DNA of 57,935 nt from Chara braunii (Eukaryota; Streptophyta; Charophyceae; Charales; Characeae), in assembly GCA_003427395.1 (NCBI GenBank), contig BFEA01001083.1, positions 158,327 to 216,261 on the forward strand, written 5' to 3'. Shown here piece after piece: positions 10,611-22,930 of this stretch. The first letter of the stretch is position 1, and the number at the start of each line of letters is the position of its first letter. The notes under the pieces are model-generated. The model saw only the letters and a program-made list of their open reading frames with translations. It ran no database searches and had not been told where the DNA came from. Position numbers and translations under genes: made by a program.

Positions 10611-12498
10611 GGAAAATACAAAGTGATTTTTTATTTGCATGAATGAATCGGTTTCTGATTTAAAATGAACTGAAATAACACATAAAACTATGAAGAACAA
10701 CTGTGCACCCGAATTCATGGGTTGGTATGATCTCCTTCAAGTAAGTCTTCAGAGTGATGTACCGTGGCAATAAAATGTGTCCACGAACACAGCCACGAGT
10801 ATGAACAAATACTGGCTATAGGGATACATTCATCTCCATGTATCTCATGAGGCCTCTAACAGACAGACAAATGCGGAGCGGCGAAAGCTCCACTGCGAGC
10901 ACCAGCCCGGATATTGCGCCCGGATCCGACTTCGTGCCTAGCGCACGCGCGCCAAGGACAGAGACTCTTAGCAGTGCCACGTCACAAGTTGACGTGGCTT
11001 CCTGCTAGATTTGGGAGATAGGATAATTGGGTGGGCACAGGCCCGTTCAACACCGACTCTCCTGGATTCCGTGATTAAAATTCCATAGTTGCCGCGATCA
11101 AGGGTGTGGCGACTAGCTTCGTGCGTTGTCTATAGTCAACGCATATGGAATTGGCGGAGGCTAGTCCATGGAAAGGCAAAGTGAGCGTCCGATGGAGCGA
11201 ACACTGTCAGCAAAACGATTTCCTATCATCAGCGCAGTGGCACATCCAATTACTGCCTGAAGGAGAGAGCACTACCAGCAAAATGATTTCCTATAAACAG
11301 CGCAGAAGAGTCATCCACTTACCAAGCAAATTAGGGTGGAATGAGAGGATCATCTCTTAGGAGGAAGAATGTTCTTTGAGGAGTACATCAACTTTTAGGA
11401 AAGAATCTTCAGTTACTTAGTTCTCATAACGTTTTATCAACCTTACTGTCATATCATTGTTGCTGCCCGGGAAGGTGAATGATAGATGGTTGTAATAGAA
11501 TAAGGAAACAGGGTGGTGACTTGATTGGCATTTTAATGGGAGATATCACAAAAATAGCACATCGACAGTAAAGTATAGAGTTGTTATTTTAATCCAGTAA
11601 TGTGTAGACTGGTCAAATTTTGCAGACAAGCAAGGGAAAAGTTTGTGATGGTTAGTCTGGTCAGGGTAAAGAAAGAGGGAGGAGATTGAGGATACAAGAA
11701 AAATGCTGGCGCTCGGTTTTGGGGTCACGTTCCTCCAACTTTACTGACAAGTTGCTGTCGCTGCCTAGGTAGGTCCACGATACATTGTCGTACTAGAAAG
11801 AGGTTGGTGCACATAGCATTCTCTCTCGAAGAACTATTGGAGGATTTTCTTCTCGAAGAAGGAGGGCTATGGGTGGTTGACATCAACGGTTAAGAGTAGG
11901 AGGGATATGGATGGGTGTCATTAACGGTCAAGAGTAGTGTTGGAAGGAGGTTTCGTACTGGCGTGAGTAGCTCATGAGGAGTTAAGATGGGAGGCAATTC
12001 ATTTTTTTAATCCAGTAATTAGTTGGCTGTTCAACTTCGCTGACAGGCGCCTGCTCAGGAAAATGAGTTGAGAACAAGGAGTATAAGTTAAGCGAGGAGA
12101 TTCAAAGACGAATTTGGCGCTCTGTTTTGACCAGGCCTGATGTCGTGACTAAAGAAGGCATGGAAAAGGGGGTTGATCAAGTGCTTTCTCATGAGAAGGT
12201 TCAAGGAATGTATTGGAAAGGGGGTTGAAAGAAAGATTGAAGTTACAGGTGACAGGAGGAAGTTGAAGGCGGAGATACAGAAGGAAAAGAGGGGAGAGGG
12301 TTGAGAGAAGGGGGAAAGGAGTGTAAGTAGGGGGAGAAGTATCCAGTGAAAGAAGTCAAGTGAGGGGAAACAAACACGAATCTGGAGATTTTTTCCTCAG
12401 TCTGCATCAGGCTTTTTGACACAGAGGTACGTCATCGACGCTAGCACCCATCCCCTTGTGACCTCCATTCTCTCGGTATCGGGATCTGGTTTACGCCC

Positions 12499-12502
<4 letters not shown>
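10611..12502. repeat. Non-coding region with diverged internal duplications
   Basis: No gene recognised. Two diverged copies of a segment start TTTTAATCCAGTAAT (about 11589 and 12007), continue with CTG-TCAA-TT, and end in GGCGCTC(G/T)(G/T)TTTTG (about 11709 and 12115), period about 415 bp. A second pair, CTTTACTG/CCTTACTG followed by GCTGCC-GG--GGT, lies at about 11440 and 11740. CAAAA(C/T)GATTTCCTAT repeats at 11213 and 11279. A 23-bp palindrome is listed separately. The region ends in an A-tract. Confidence 0.5.
10976..10998. promoter_or_regulatory. Perfect ACGT-core palindrome
   Basis: GCCACGTCA, 5-nt spacer, TGACGTGGC: a perfect 9-bp inverted repeat holding two CCACGTCA boxes, the hybrid type bound by plant bZIP factors. 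The same GTGCCACGTCAG word is repeated in the LTR element near 28.46 kb. No promoter context is visible, so a regulatory role is only a possibility. Confidence 0.35.

Positions 12503-12530
<28 letters not shown>
12503..12530 (+). repeat. 28-nt A-tract, probable retroposon tail
   Basis: A pure A run at the boundary before LINE-2. It looks like the 3' tail of an older retroposon covering part of 10.6-12.5 kb; the hairpin module is not present before it, so a different family or simple expansion is possible. Confidence 0.5.
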
Positions 12531-12532
<2 letters not shown>

Positions 12533-12599
12533 AATAAGAAGAAGAGGGGGATTTTTTTGGTAATAAGCTTCTTTCTTCAGTAAATCCACTTTCATTGTA

Positions 12600-13292
12600 G
12601 TGAAGGAATCTTTCAGAATGAAATTGAATGTCAAGAGGGCAAAAGGCCCTGAATCACTACTGTTTTACCAAGGAGCGATGAGACATTCCCTCATTCGTCA
12701 CCTGGGTGCTGCTCCGTACATGCGCCCGGGTCTGGGTCAGGACACACAAGGGTTGAGAATGGGCAGACGGGATATAAGACAAACAGGTTCACAGGTTTTG
12801 GAGGGAGGAAGTGTGCAGAGGATAGCATGGGCAATGAAAACAACAGCACGAAAGAGTGTGACCCTGGTGGAGGAAAATGAAAGAATGAAGTTAGTCGCAC
12901 CAACACAGCAGGGTGTGGTCAATGAACAATCTCAAGCTATGCGAAACACTTTGCAGGGCAATACAGGTAAGCTGCCACTACAGCATATAGAGGAGTCTCA
13001 GTGTTCTCAGCAGGAGGAGACGAGTGGGAACATCTCTGCGGTTCCTCAGGAGAGCATGGGGATGGAGGAGGAAATATTAATAGAGGAGGAAAAGAGCAAC
13101 ATGCTAAAGACAACTCAAAATCAGGGGAAGACTCAAGAAAAGGTAGCCTCTTCATTGTCTAATAAGGTTGAATCCTCCTCTCACACTGTGGCAACTCAGT
13201 GTGCGGCATCCTCTCCCTCGCCAAATATGGTTGAGTCTCCCTCTTCCCCTGGGCGGTCAAACCAATTCAACCCACTTGGGCACAGAGGGTGA
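12600..13292 (+). pseudogene. LINE-2 ORF1, N-terminal low-complexity part
   Basis: An open frame of about 230 codons, rich in Gln, Glu and Ser with acidic runs (MEEEILIEEEK) and a Ser/Pro tail. No fold is recognised. Plant L1 ORF1 proteins often have a disordered N-terminus before an RRM-like and zinc-knuckle core, which fits its place. The codon at 12600 is not ATG; the first ATG in frame is at 12618. Confidence 0.5.
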
Positions 13293-14193
13293 GAAAGTCT
13301 CTGAAGGATAAGACATTGAATATTAGTAGGGCGTCCATGGGTCCTTCGGGCTCACAGGGAGATGAACTCAAAGTTCCCATGAGGAATCTCTCAGCAGCCA
13401 GGGTGTATTTTTTATCTCTCGTCCTTCAGGCATCAGAGCAAGTTGTAATTGATCAAGGGGGGAGGAAAACGCTGATGAAGGCATATCCAACATATAAATT
13501 GGCAAAAAGAGATGCGGTTTACACTAAACGTGCCAGTAATTGGATATTTTATGACAACAGTGCAGTTAGATCAATGAACGATAAAACGAAATGGATCTGC
13601 AAGAGGTTAGAGGCAATGAAGGATGGGTCAGATGCTGTTTTTGAATTGTTTTTAATCCAATCGGTGTCGCCCACAGTCTTCACAATTATTAGTTTATTTG
13701 AGAAGGACAAACAAAGATACATGGTTGGAAGAAATTGAAATGGGAGGGGTCTGAGGTCTGCATTTATCCCTGGTTACCGAAAAAAATGGGTCCGAAAGAA
13801 AAAAGGGATCAACTAATGAAAATTTTTTATTGGGTGGAATTTAGGCATATCCCAATCGAAGTCCAAGCGACGTTCATTCACGATTTTGGGCAGCAATACA
13901 AGATTGTGGATTTCATTGATCCACTGCCAACGTATGTGGCCAAACGCGATGATTACTTAATGATGACCCTAGACTTGCCTAAGGAACAACCTTTCTCTCT
14001 TGATGATATCATCCCCTTTAGGATGGGGAGAAGGGTCTATCAGATTCATACGGCCCACAAATTTCGGCCCTGGTGCTTCAAGTGTAAAGCATACAGACAT
14101 CTCAACACGGAATTTGCATGTCCTCTCCACCCAAAACACGCTTTCCCCCCAGAACAGAAGCTCAAGAGGGATCCTCAGAGACCCCACAGATGA
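13289..14193 (+). pseudogene. LINE-2 ORF1 core: DUF4283-like region and zinc knuckle
   Basis: Two frames joined by a frameshift near 13735. The first (to 13738) has ASNWIFYDNSAVRSMNDK and a VFTIISLFEKDK strand pattern. The second has YWVEFRHIPIEVQ, similar in type to the V-x-V/F-x-x-I-P block of plant LINE ORF1 (DUF4283). It ends in CFKCKAYRHLNTEFAC (14073-14121), a C-X2-C-X4-H-X6-C knuckle with two more residues before the last Cys than the usual X4. The role would be nucleic-acid binding in the LINE RNP. Domain naming is from pattern only. Confidence 0.68.
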
Positions 14194-14280
14194 GTCCCAG
14201 TAACTCAAGGGTATGATGGGTGGGTGTACAGTGATGAATTCAACCAAACTGGTCAACCATAGGATGGTTTTGGGAAGGGA

Positions 14281-16774
14281 TTGAGTGATGTGAAAAAACC
14301 TCCATGTTCGCCTTTGGATTGGCTTCCTCCCGAAATGGCTCAGGCTCACCAGCATCAGCCTCAACGCAGAGGAAAGCGGGGGGGTAGAGGAGGACAGCAG
14401 CAAGCCCAATCGCCTCCTCTACTCTTGCAACACCAAAAGGGGCAGGAGCATCCTCCAAGTCCTCTAAAAATTGTGTCTTCAGAAAGCACAGGGGGAAAGT
14501 CTGTTGGCACTATGGGGACTAAGATTAATAGTCGTATGGCCGAGAACGTGAACCAGATCAAGAAGCAAACACCTAACAGCCCACAAACGAAAAACAGTCA
14601 GGCACAGTCTGCAGGGTTTAAGAGTGATGGTTCAAAGACTTTGGGCCCTGATCCAACGAGTTATCTTCCTAAATCAAACCAAGTTCAAGGGACACAATGA
14701 ATGGTAGTAAGTAAGAAGGGACAAAAGAACAGTAAAGGAAAAACAGATCACCTCCCCGGGACACAGATTTTAGAAGCGGTAAACCAAACTAAGAAGGTTC
14801 TCACATCTGCAGTGGAGCATCAGAATCAGTCAATGGACATCGATCCTCTTAAAGTGGCAATGAGTGTAGAGCCTATGGAGGTTGAGACTGTTCCTATTGT
14901 AATCCCTCCTTTTTCATCTCTTCTGGTCAATAGCAAGGAAGGGGGTGAAGATCTACTTTTTGAACTTACCATGTTGGGAGAGTGACTAATCCTGAATTTA
15001 CAAGCCAAATTTCTAAGTCGGGACAAAGATTTTTGGATCCTGTTTCACTGTCACCTGATGTTAGTACTGATGAACAGTGAGAGTTTAAAGTTGGCTTTGC
15101 AATATGGTCTTCCGCAAGGCTCGGACTGGTCCACTACGTGTCACAGACTTCTTAGTGCAGTGACAGACAAATTTTTCCCTCACCTATTGACAAGCGGTAA
15201 TTCACAAGCATTTACTATGCGGAAGAAACAAGAGGAGGATGGGAAAACAATTGGTCATAGGACCAAACCACAGACTAACAGCCTGAGGAGACTCAAGGCT
15301 ATTGCTCAAAAACATAAAACTCATTCCCCGAAAAATAAAAGAAAAAAGGCGGACAAATCTATTCTGGCAATGGCAAGAGGAAGAGTCTCAAGTAAAAGGA
15401 AGGTGGACTTATCAGCCACTCGAGGGTCTTTTTGCAGCAGGCTTTCTTACTTGGCTCTCACTCCCTGTAAATCCAAGCTCAAACACAGCAAGCAGAGCAA
15501 GGACGGTGTAGGATTTGAAAAAAGTAAAAAAAAAAGAAAAAAATGTTAGCACAAAAACATTTTATTAGTCTAATGCAGTCCCCCAATAATTCTCTTTTAG
15601 TGTTGGAACGACAAGTTGGAACTCTTGCAGTGGAACTAGTAGGAGTTCCTGATGCAATGGACAATGCTCAAGGGTCCTTGTTGTGTATGACACCCTTGCA
15701 GAGTTCTCAGTTGCAGATCTCAAAAGGGAGTTCTGCAACAGTAACGGGGACCGCTTCCCAGACCTAGGGAGACACAACTTCTTCCCCAATATGCCTGCCA
15801 GCAATCAACCCAGCAGAGGGTGCACACACAGAAATGGGGGTTACAACAGTCTTGCAGGAAGAACAAAATGACCCCGTAAAAAAACACTTTCATTAAACTT
15901 CGAGGCTGTGATATCGCAGAATGATAAACTGTTTCTCAGTCCTTCTGGGGTAGTTTTGCAATCTACTAGAAACGAGCTAGTTCCAGCAACATCAGGTACA
16001 TTGCTATTCCCACAGTCTACAGAGGTATCGGGTGGGGAATCGTTATGTGACAGTGGGTTACCGTTACGTGAGGAGGTCAGCCCTCCCATGCTTCCTCCTC
16101 AGGCCTGTGTAGAGGACATCCCTCCTAAGCCATCTCCTCAGGACTGTGTAAATGCAATACATGAAGTTAAGAAAATTGTGTCCGAAATAACAGGGGAAAG
16201 GAAATTCTTGCTCTTGTCAGGACAACCTATAAGAGAAGCTATTCAGGATTCTGTTAATGATAGGACTGAGATGTAGAGGAAGGAGGAAGTAAGAGGGGGA
16301 CTCAAAGAAGATTCTAGAGTAATGGATTTGTCCACCACCAGCAAAAGGCAGAAACTCGGGCAAAGAATGGCTCAAGGTCAGGGAGACCTACCACCATCCA
16401 AAACCGGAGTAGTCATCCTGCTTGTCAGGTGCAAAGGGGGGACTTGGCAAGTGGGATTGTCAGAACCTCATGGTGCGGTGTATGGGGAAATAACAGTTCA
16501 AGATAATTAACCCCAGTTTCTGTCCCTTGTGTCCCTAACTGGTGGTATGGCGGGAGAATCTTGGATTAAAATGGAAATATCGAAATTTATTAAAGAAAAT
16601 TTCCCACCAGGGGCTGTAGCTATCCTTTCACTATCCACGGAGGAACAAAGGGTAGTAGAGAGAGACGTATACATTAAGTATGAAGGGGCTAGACAAGAGG
16701 AATTGAGATGGTTTGGACAGGAAGCACTGAAGGAGGTTCAAATTCTTAAAATCAAGGCAGACCTGTTCTGGTGA
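14281..16774 (+). pseudogene. LINE-2 ORF1 C-terminal/linker region, broken frames
   Basis: A series of open segments (14281-14700, 14701-14985, 15058-15549, 15908-16276, 16322-16510, 16529-16774), rich in Gln/Pro/Ser/Lys, separated by stops and frame changes. The segment at 15058-15549 is Lys-rich (KNKRKKADKS). The segment at 16529-16774 (WIKMEISKFIKENFPPGAVAIL) looks folded but is not recognised. I infer it is the long tail of ORF1 plus the inter-ORF region; it could include an extra ORF. Confidence 0.5.
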
Positions 16775-16929
16775 GAGGAAGATGTGGGGATCATTCTCGC
16801 AAGAATGCTGAAGCATGTCATTATAGAAAAGGGTGGGGTATTGGATTTAGGTCAATGGAAAAACCTGTAGAAGGTATTTCCTCTTAGTCTTTCGTAGTCC
16901 GTCAATCTGATTGCTTAGTATTTGCTTTA

Positions 16930-17868
16930 ATGGACGGAATGGAAGAAATTAGAATTATCGATACCTTACATAATAAAGATAAAGAATGGAAAATGCTTAG
17001 AAAACAAGCAGATCTGGACCTTAGATCTTTAAATGTGAATGGTCTAGCTTCAACCAAATTAAGTAAAAGACAAGCGATCTATGACCAATTAAAAGGTATT
17101 AATGGTAAAGATTGACCATATGTAAACTGCATCCAGGAAACTCACTTGATGGACTCAGAAATGCATAATTACCTTCATAAACAAATATGGTCTCACCAAT
17201 CGTATAGAGCACATGCTACTTCTCCAGTGAGTTCCGCGGTCGCCATACGAATTCTCCCCCACTCAAGAGTAGAGATTGCCTATTCAGTGGTAGACCAAGA
17301 ACAAGGAAGGTGGGTGCATATATTAGTCATGCTCAAACTGGAGATTGTAGGGATTCTTTATGTGTATGGACCAAATGAGGTGGGGGAAAGACAAACTTTC
17401 TTTGGGAATATTATTCCACGTCTACCAGTAGGCATCCCCTTAATCATAGCTGGGGATTTTAATGCAGCCCCATATTACCACTTAGATAGGTGGCGCCCCC
17501 CCTCTCCATGCCCGTCTTATATGACAATGGATGAAAGGATAATTGCGGATCTATGCCATTCTCTTAATCTCTTTGATTCCTTTAAGAGGTTGAACCCATC
17601 CAACAAATCCTTTTCGTATTTTAGAAAAGACACTGTTAATCACAATTCCAAATCTCGTATTGACCTGATCCTGATGGCTGAGGAGTTGCAAGGAGCGCTC
17701 CAACTGGCAGAGATTTTTTCAAAAAGCCCCTTTCCTGGTCTGGACCATGCTATGTGTGTGGCAATCTTGTCCTTCAGGAAAAAGCCAGACCAAGGGAAAG
17801 GGTTTTATCATCTCAATACTTCTCATCTGAAGATGGATTGTTTCCTCAACTATCTTCGAGATGTTTGA
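16930..17868 (+). pseudogene. LINE-2 ORF2: apurinic-type endonuclease domain
   Basis: Contains the ordered motifs of the APE-like LINE endonuclease: LRSLNVNGL (metal-site Asn), CIQETHL (catalytic Glu), VYGPN, AGDFNA (Asp and Asn), KSRIDLIL and GLDHAM (terminal Asp-His pair). This domain nicks target DNA to prime reverse transcription. A TGA at 17113-17115 splits it just before the CIQETH block. All recognisable catalytic residues are still present. Confidence 0.88.
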
Positions 17869-19675
17869 AACTTTTGGAGAGACCAGAAGGTTCGTCTTGG
17901 CGATGACATTAAATGGTTCAACAACGGTATTGCTTTTCTATGTCGTAAATGCAATGAATATTCTAAGTTATTGGCAAAACAAAAACACGCGAAAGAAATC
18001 AACTTACAAAATAGAATTTGTGAGCTACAGAACAAGGAAAAAGAGTCTGTAGAGCAAATAGTCCTAGAGTCCATAGCTGAGGAACTTCAATGTCTCGAGA
18101 CCCAGTTTTTAACCCAAATGGAATACCGGTGGCAAGGACTAAGAACTAGGGGTAAAATCAAAATTCAGAATAGGGAAGGCTCAATGGATGCACGTTTTTT
18201 TACCATGGCTAGGGCCAAAACAGGGAGAACTATCATTGAGGCTTTAAAAGACCAAGCAGACCCCAATAAGAGCTTGGTCACCTCGACTGCAGCCTGCTCT
18301 AAAATAGCCAGGGATTTTTCAAAAACTCTCTTCACCTCACAAAACAATCATATTCCTAAAGTACAACGTATCCTAGAGATGAAAGAATTTCTTCGTCCTT
18401 TAAACAGAACTTTATCAGAGGAGCAAAAAGAACTGATGGATAAGTCTCTTGCAAAGGAGGAAGTACGGAAGACCTTCTTATTAATGGATGAAGACAAATC
18501 CCCGCGTATCGATGGACTCTCAAAGGAATTTTGGGAATTAACATGAAATTTTATGTAAGAGGATCTCATTGAGTACTACCATGCTATATGAGAATCGGGA
18601 GAAATGGAAGAATTTGTAGGTCAGAGGGTACTTACTCTCCTCTATAAGAAAGAGGATAAGGCAAACATAAGGAACTATCGACCGATAACCCTTGCCACTG
18701 TGGTATATAAGCTCATAGCTAAAACACTTTCTGATCGTATATCTATAATAATCCCAGAAATCATCCACTCATCTCAAACGGGATTTATAATAGGTAGAAA
18801 CATTCAAGATAATATTCTTCTAGTGAATGAACTTCTTAAAATATCTCGCCAGTCCAAGCACAATGCAACTTTGATTTTCATCGATTTTGAAAAAACATAT
18901 GATCATGTAGATTGATTTTTTCTGGATAAGTGTCTGGAAAAAATAAATTTTGGTCCCGGTTTTAGAAGGTGGGTGAGAATCTTGCATCAGAATGCAACAA
19001 CGAGGGTTATGGTCAATAATAATGTAGCCCCCCCATCCCGCTAGAAAGATCAGTTAGACAGAGGGATCCCTTGACTCATTTTCTTTTTGTCATTATTATG
19101 GAGGCACTGGCGACAAATTTACGACATCATAAGGATATTCGACGTATATAGGTTACTAGATACTGGAAGATGCAATTCCAGTTTGTTCTCTTTTTGTTGA
19201 TGACCTTTCCCTTATGGTTGATGCTACCTATGAGAATATGGTAGAAATTCAAAATTTGATGGATCAATTTTATCGCCTTTCGGATATGAAAGTCAATTGG
19301 GGAAGTAAAACAACTGGTTGGTGGATACATCAGCAAGGTGGGAGATCATTGGAATTGCCAAGGATAAAGTGGTTGTCCCTGGATACCCCGATCAGATTAT
19401 TAGGGATTTCTCTTTCTGCTGAGGGTAAGCCAAAAAATCATAATGAATGAATCTCCTTACCTGCACAATCTAAAATCGAAGTGTGGAAAAATAAACATAT
19501 ATCCATTTTTGGACGATCGATGATAATCAACGATGTAATCCTGACATTTATTTGGTATAAATCAGGAATCTGGAATTTGAATAAACATTTCCTTAAATCT
19601 CTCCAGCGTCAACTAACTGCCTTTCTATGGAGGGGTAATCATGAGTATAGCAATGTCATCAACATGGTAGCATGA
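17869..19675 (+). pseudogene. LINE-2 ORF2: linker and reverse transcriptase
   Basis: Linker KCNEYSKLLAKQKHAKEI and EYRWQGLRTRGKI, then RT blocks: IDGLSKEFWELT-stop (TGA 18544-18546), LLYKKEDKANIRNYRPITLATVVYKLIAKTL, QTGFIIGRNIQDNILLVNELL, FIDFEKTYDHVD-stop (TGA 18913-18915), an FVDD catalytic pair near 19195-19206, VNWGSKTTGWWIH, NHNE-stop (TGA 19448-19450), and FLWRGNHE...NMVA-stop (TGA 19673-19675). Four of these stops fall where at least one sister copy reads Trp. Frameshifts near 17868 and 19040-19200 also disable it. Confidence 0.9.
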
Positions 19676-21548
19676 CAATCCATTATCCAACAAAAAATAT
19701 GGGGTGGTTTGGGGATTCTTGACCCTCTAACCCAGACTAAGGCACTTTCAATTCAATGGTTTCAACGATTACTATTCATCCCTCAAACTCCATGGGCACC
19801 ATTGACTTTGGAGCAAATCAAGCGCCTTGCACCCCCTACATCCGAAGGAATTGACCTTATGACATAGTTGGAAAATCGTTATTGGACTATCCCTAGGGGG
19901 AACTCAAAACCTGTAACAACATTTGCAATCTCAAGTAGACAAACTGTTAGACTAAATTTGAAGAATGACCCTTTTTGGGTCTCCATGTTGAAAACTTGGA
20001 GGCAACTTCCTCTAACTGACAAACTCTCGCCAGAGAGGTGGGAGGAAGTGTGTCAATAACCTCTTTTTGATAATAGGTGGATTCGAGATTCCCAAGGATT
20101 TGTTCTTCATTGTATGCAGTCTCCTTGGAAGGGATGGATTAGCAATGATATCATGAGGATGAACGATATATGGGATAAACATACCAATGATTGGATTGAC
20201 CCATTCAAACTGAGGAGGAGGTTAAAATACTGCCACCATTTGACGGAAGCACTTGAAAAGGTAATTGATCTCATCCCACTTGAATGGTTTCCTATTCTTA
20301 GGAGTGACCCCAAATTAATGATAAATGATTGGGTAGCTTTCAAAACTCAGTCTGAGTCAATTGACATAATTTTAGATCAAGACCAAAACGGAGGATTTCT
20401 TGTACAAATTTTTTCTTTGTCATCTACGATTATTCCAATGGGTCAAGGGGAAACACGTTTGGTCCAAGCTCAACAGATTTTCAGGATAAGAGTAATCAGA
20501 AACAAAGACTCTTGGGTAGCCTTCAAGCCGGATGTCCTATTTCTGAACTCCCCTTAGACCCGGCTAACTGGGTTTGGAGTTCGGTAATAAGAATAGGAAG
20601 ACATAACAGATCTTTCAAGGGAACTATTACTCACTCAAAGTCAAATCAACTTATCGTATGCTGCGCCCTAGAATCAACTTAAGAGATAGGGTCTCCACCA
20701 GATGGATGAAACACCTTAATATCAGTAAGGAAGAGCTGAGGTCAGTCAGGTGGTTTAAAGCAGTCAAAGATAAACCAGCCACAATAACTTTTCTCCAATG
20801 ACAAATTGAGCACAAGTGCCTTCCAGTCAATGACTGACTTATTGACAGATCCTCGTTGGAGCAAAAAGGATTAGCAGAAAGATGGTGTAAGTTATGCAAA
20901 TCTGCTTTCCCGAGTAGAATATCTCCTGAAACCATAGAGCATATCTTCATGCAATGCCCGAGCTCAATATGGCTTTGGAGGTGGTGGGACCGTATTTGGT
21001 TACAGTTAGTCTCACAAGTCCCTTGGCCATGGGGATGGAAAGTTATCCTTCTTGAGACATGGAGCCCAGACCCAGAATCAGTGAAGAATAATGAAAAATT
21101 CATAGAAAATCTATTCCGTATAGGGAGAAGAGCGGTAATGTGGGCTATCTGGATGAGGAGATGCACGTATGAATGGGAAGGGGTTAGGTTAGATGGTCCT
21201 GACTTCACAGAGACTATTAAACAACAAATTCAAACAAACATCTTAACCAAATGGGATCAAACAAAGGAAAAAGTTGAATTTCTCTTAGACAAAACAGAAA
21301 TCCAGAGACATTTTCGTAAATTCAGTCGGAATTGGTTATGTGGAAACCAGAGTGGGAGAATTGGGAGTGTCACTTGGAATGGGGTAGTGGATGATGACGT
21401 TACTGGGCTTAAAAGAGACTACAAATTGTTTTTTGATGATTGGACCACTATCGAGGCTTCAATTCCTCTGCGCCCTTTATCAGATTTCCCATATCCTTTC
21501 CCTCCCCCTACATCAGCCCTTGTTCCTAGTTCTTGGTATGGATTATAG
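19676..21548 (+). pseudogene. LINE-2 ORF2: C-terminal region with zf-RVT-like cluster
   Basis: Follows the sister copies through GGLGILDPL, ERWEEVCQ-stop-PLF and LEKVIDLIPLEWFPILR to LQ-stop-QIEHKCLPVND-stop-LIDRSSLEQKGL (second stop TGA 20835-20837). The Cys/His cluster is WCKLC...ETIEHIFMQCP at about 20885-20957. The frame from 20856 is open for 230 codons to the end, with FRIGRRAVMWAIW and the shared C-terminal DFPYPFPP signature. Confidence 0.88.
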
Positions 21549-21802
21549 GGGTTAACACTGCTAGCTAAACAGGCATATCAGGCGTCCCGGAAATGGATGA
21601 AGTGGTAGTGTTTTTCTCCAGCTTCAGATGAAAGAAGGAGAGTGGACAGTTTCCTTCAATTCAAGACTCATTATTTCTCTTTATTCCTCTGCATTCAATA
21701 TATTCAAGTGTACAATCAAGGGACGCTGGACCCGGTTTCCAGCAGGTGATGCTCCCCACCAATAGATGAATCTTGTTTATAAAAAAAAAAAAAAAAAAAA
21801 AA
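21549..21802 (+). mobile_element. LINE-2 3' UTR, hairpin module and A-tail
   Basis: A non-coding tail. GCTGGA (21725-21730) pairs with TCCAGC (21738-21743). The second stem keeps its 5' arm GCTCC (21751-21755) but the 3' arm is changed to GAATC. A-tail 21781-21802. Confidence 0.82.
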
Positions 21803-22219
21803 GTCATCCGACAGATGCGGAAGCGTTCCTGTCAGATTCACCACGATATCTGAATTTCACATTTCAAGTTCTATTTGTGGCTTGCTGTGTATATCTGTGG
21901 GGTCTTCCTTGAGGGTTGGAGCCTCCCCCCGCGAGGGTCTCACAAGGTGGGAGGTGTTATTCTTAGAGGGGGGAGGCGGTATTGGGGGATTGTTGTCTCT
22001 TAGCCAGACTGATTTAGGGTTGGATCAGCACTGGCGGGTGGGGAGAGAAGGCAAGGGGGTGGCTGCTTATAGCAGTGTGTTAGGATTTTGTTTTTTGAGG
22101 GAAGGAGTGACTTCGATGGCTACACAGTGAGCCGAAGGAGGGGGAAGCTAGATTCGAGGGAATGAAGGTAGCAAGGGATTTTCAACAGAAAGGTTTGTTG
22201 GTCAGGGTAAGTAGGTTAG
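21803..22219. other. Unassigned stretch after LINE-2
   Basis: G-rich, no gene recognised. It holds GAGGGAAGGAG-type runs only. Confidence 0.35.
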
Positions 22220-22930
22220 AAGGACGAGGCTGGGACGACACAGGCCGGTGCTGGAGCCTCTGCTCTGTAACCCAGGGGAAGCTTGAGGCCTGGGAAGTTA
22301 TGCCGAGGGTGGAAGGCATAACCAGATCGTTCGACGTGGTTGGCGCTGGGGTATTGACCCTGTAACCTGCATAGGGGCTCGCCGCTAAGGGAATTGTCGA
22401 GGGAGGAAGGCACTTCATGTCCGTCAGAACTAGGTTGATTGGTACTAGGGAGGGTTGTGGTGCCCTGTTACCCTAGCACAAGGGGGTATGAGATCAAGTG
22501 AGTTCTGGTACGAGGACTGAAAGCTTGGACCGACGCTCCATCTGTTGGAAGGGGGAATCTAGGATAGTAGGCAGTTTTAGTCTTGCCCCCCCAGCTCTTA
22601 TATTTTTCTAAGGATTTTCGAATGTCCCAAAAAGAGTTGGGTGCTTAGTGGTCCTAGGAATGGTTTTTTAGGACTTCGGGATCCCTACTAACTCGTCCTA
22701 GGTGGCTTCAATGCTGTTATTCTCAGTGATCCGCGGTTGTTCGATGCCAGAACGACGCTGACCGGCGCTGGGGTGTGGCCCTGTAACCTGCGATGCAGGA
22801 GCGTGAGGTCTGGTAGAGAGATCTGGGGAAGTCTTGGGGTGGGCTTTTCACGGGACAACCAAGAGTTGCTGCCGGGTGAGTTGAGTTGCCCTGTAACCCA
22901 GCAGAAGTGGAGGTGTGAGACCTAGAAGAG
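22220..22930. repeat. Degenerate repeats around a CCCTGTAACC core
   Basis: The core (C)(C/T)CTGTAACC(C/T) or CCCTGTTACCC recurs near 22265, 22357, 22461, 22781 and 22890, with local spacing of about 92-110 bp. Context is partly shared: GGCGCTGGGGT before the copies at 22357 and 22781, and a G-rich GAGGTCTGG/GAGGCCTGG after several. It may be an old tandem array or the 5' part of the retroposon ending at 23580. Confidence 0.5.

Larger units (their letters stand above)
12531..21802 (+). mobile_element. LINE-2: nearly full-length L1-type retrotransposon (inactive)
   Basis: About 9.3 kb in the order 5' UTR, ORF1 region with zinc knuckle, ORF2 (endonuclease, RT, C-terminal domain), 3' UTR, hairpin module (21720-21755) and A-tail (21781-21802). 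It is the only copy here with ORF1 and a whole endonuclease. The left boundary is uncertain; I found no convincing TSD around the tail flank GTCATCCGACAG. Frameshifts and stops occur throughout, many of them TGA at codons that are Trp in sister copies. Its 3' end belongs to the GCTGGA/TCCAGC subfamily with LINE-4 and most short retroposons. Confidence 0.88.

Noticed and set aside
12500-21820. A TSD for LINE-2 (GTCATCGAC near 12431 and GTCATCCGAC after the tail)
   Set aside because: Short, imperfect and about 100 bp away from the inferred 5' end; likely chance.
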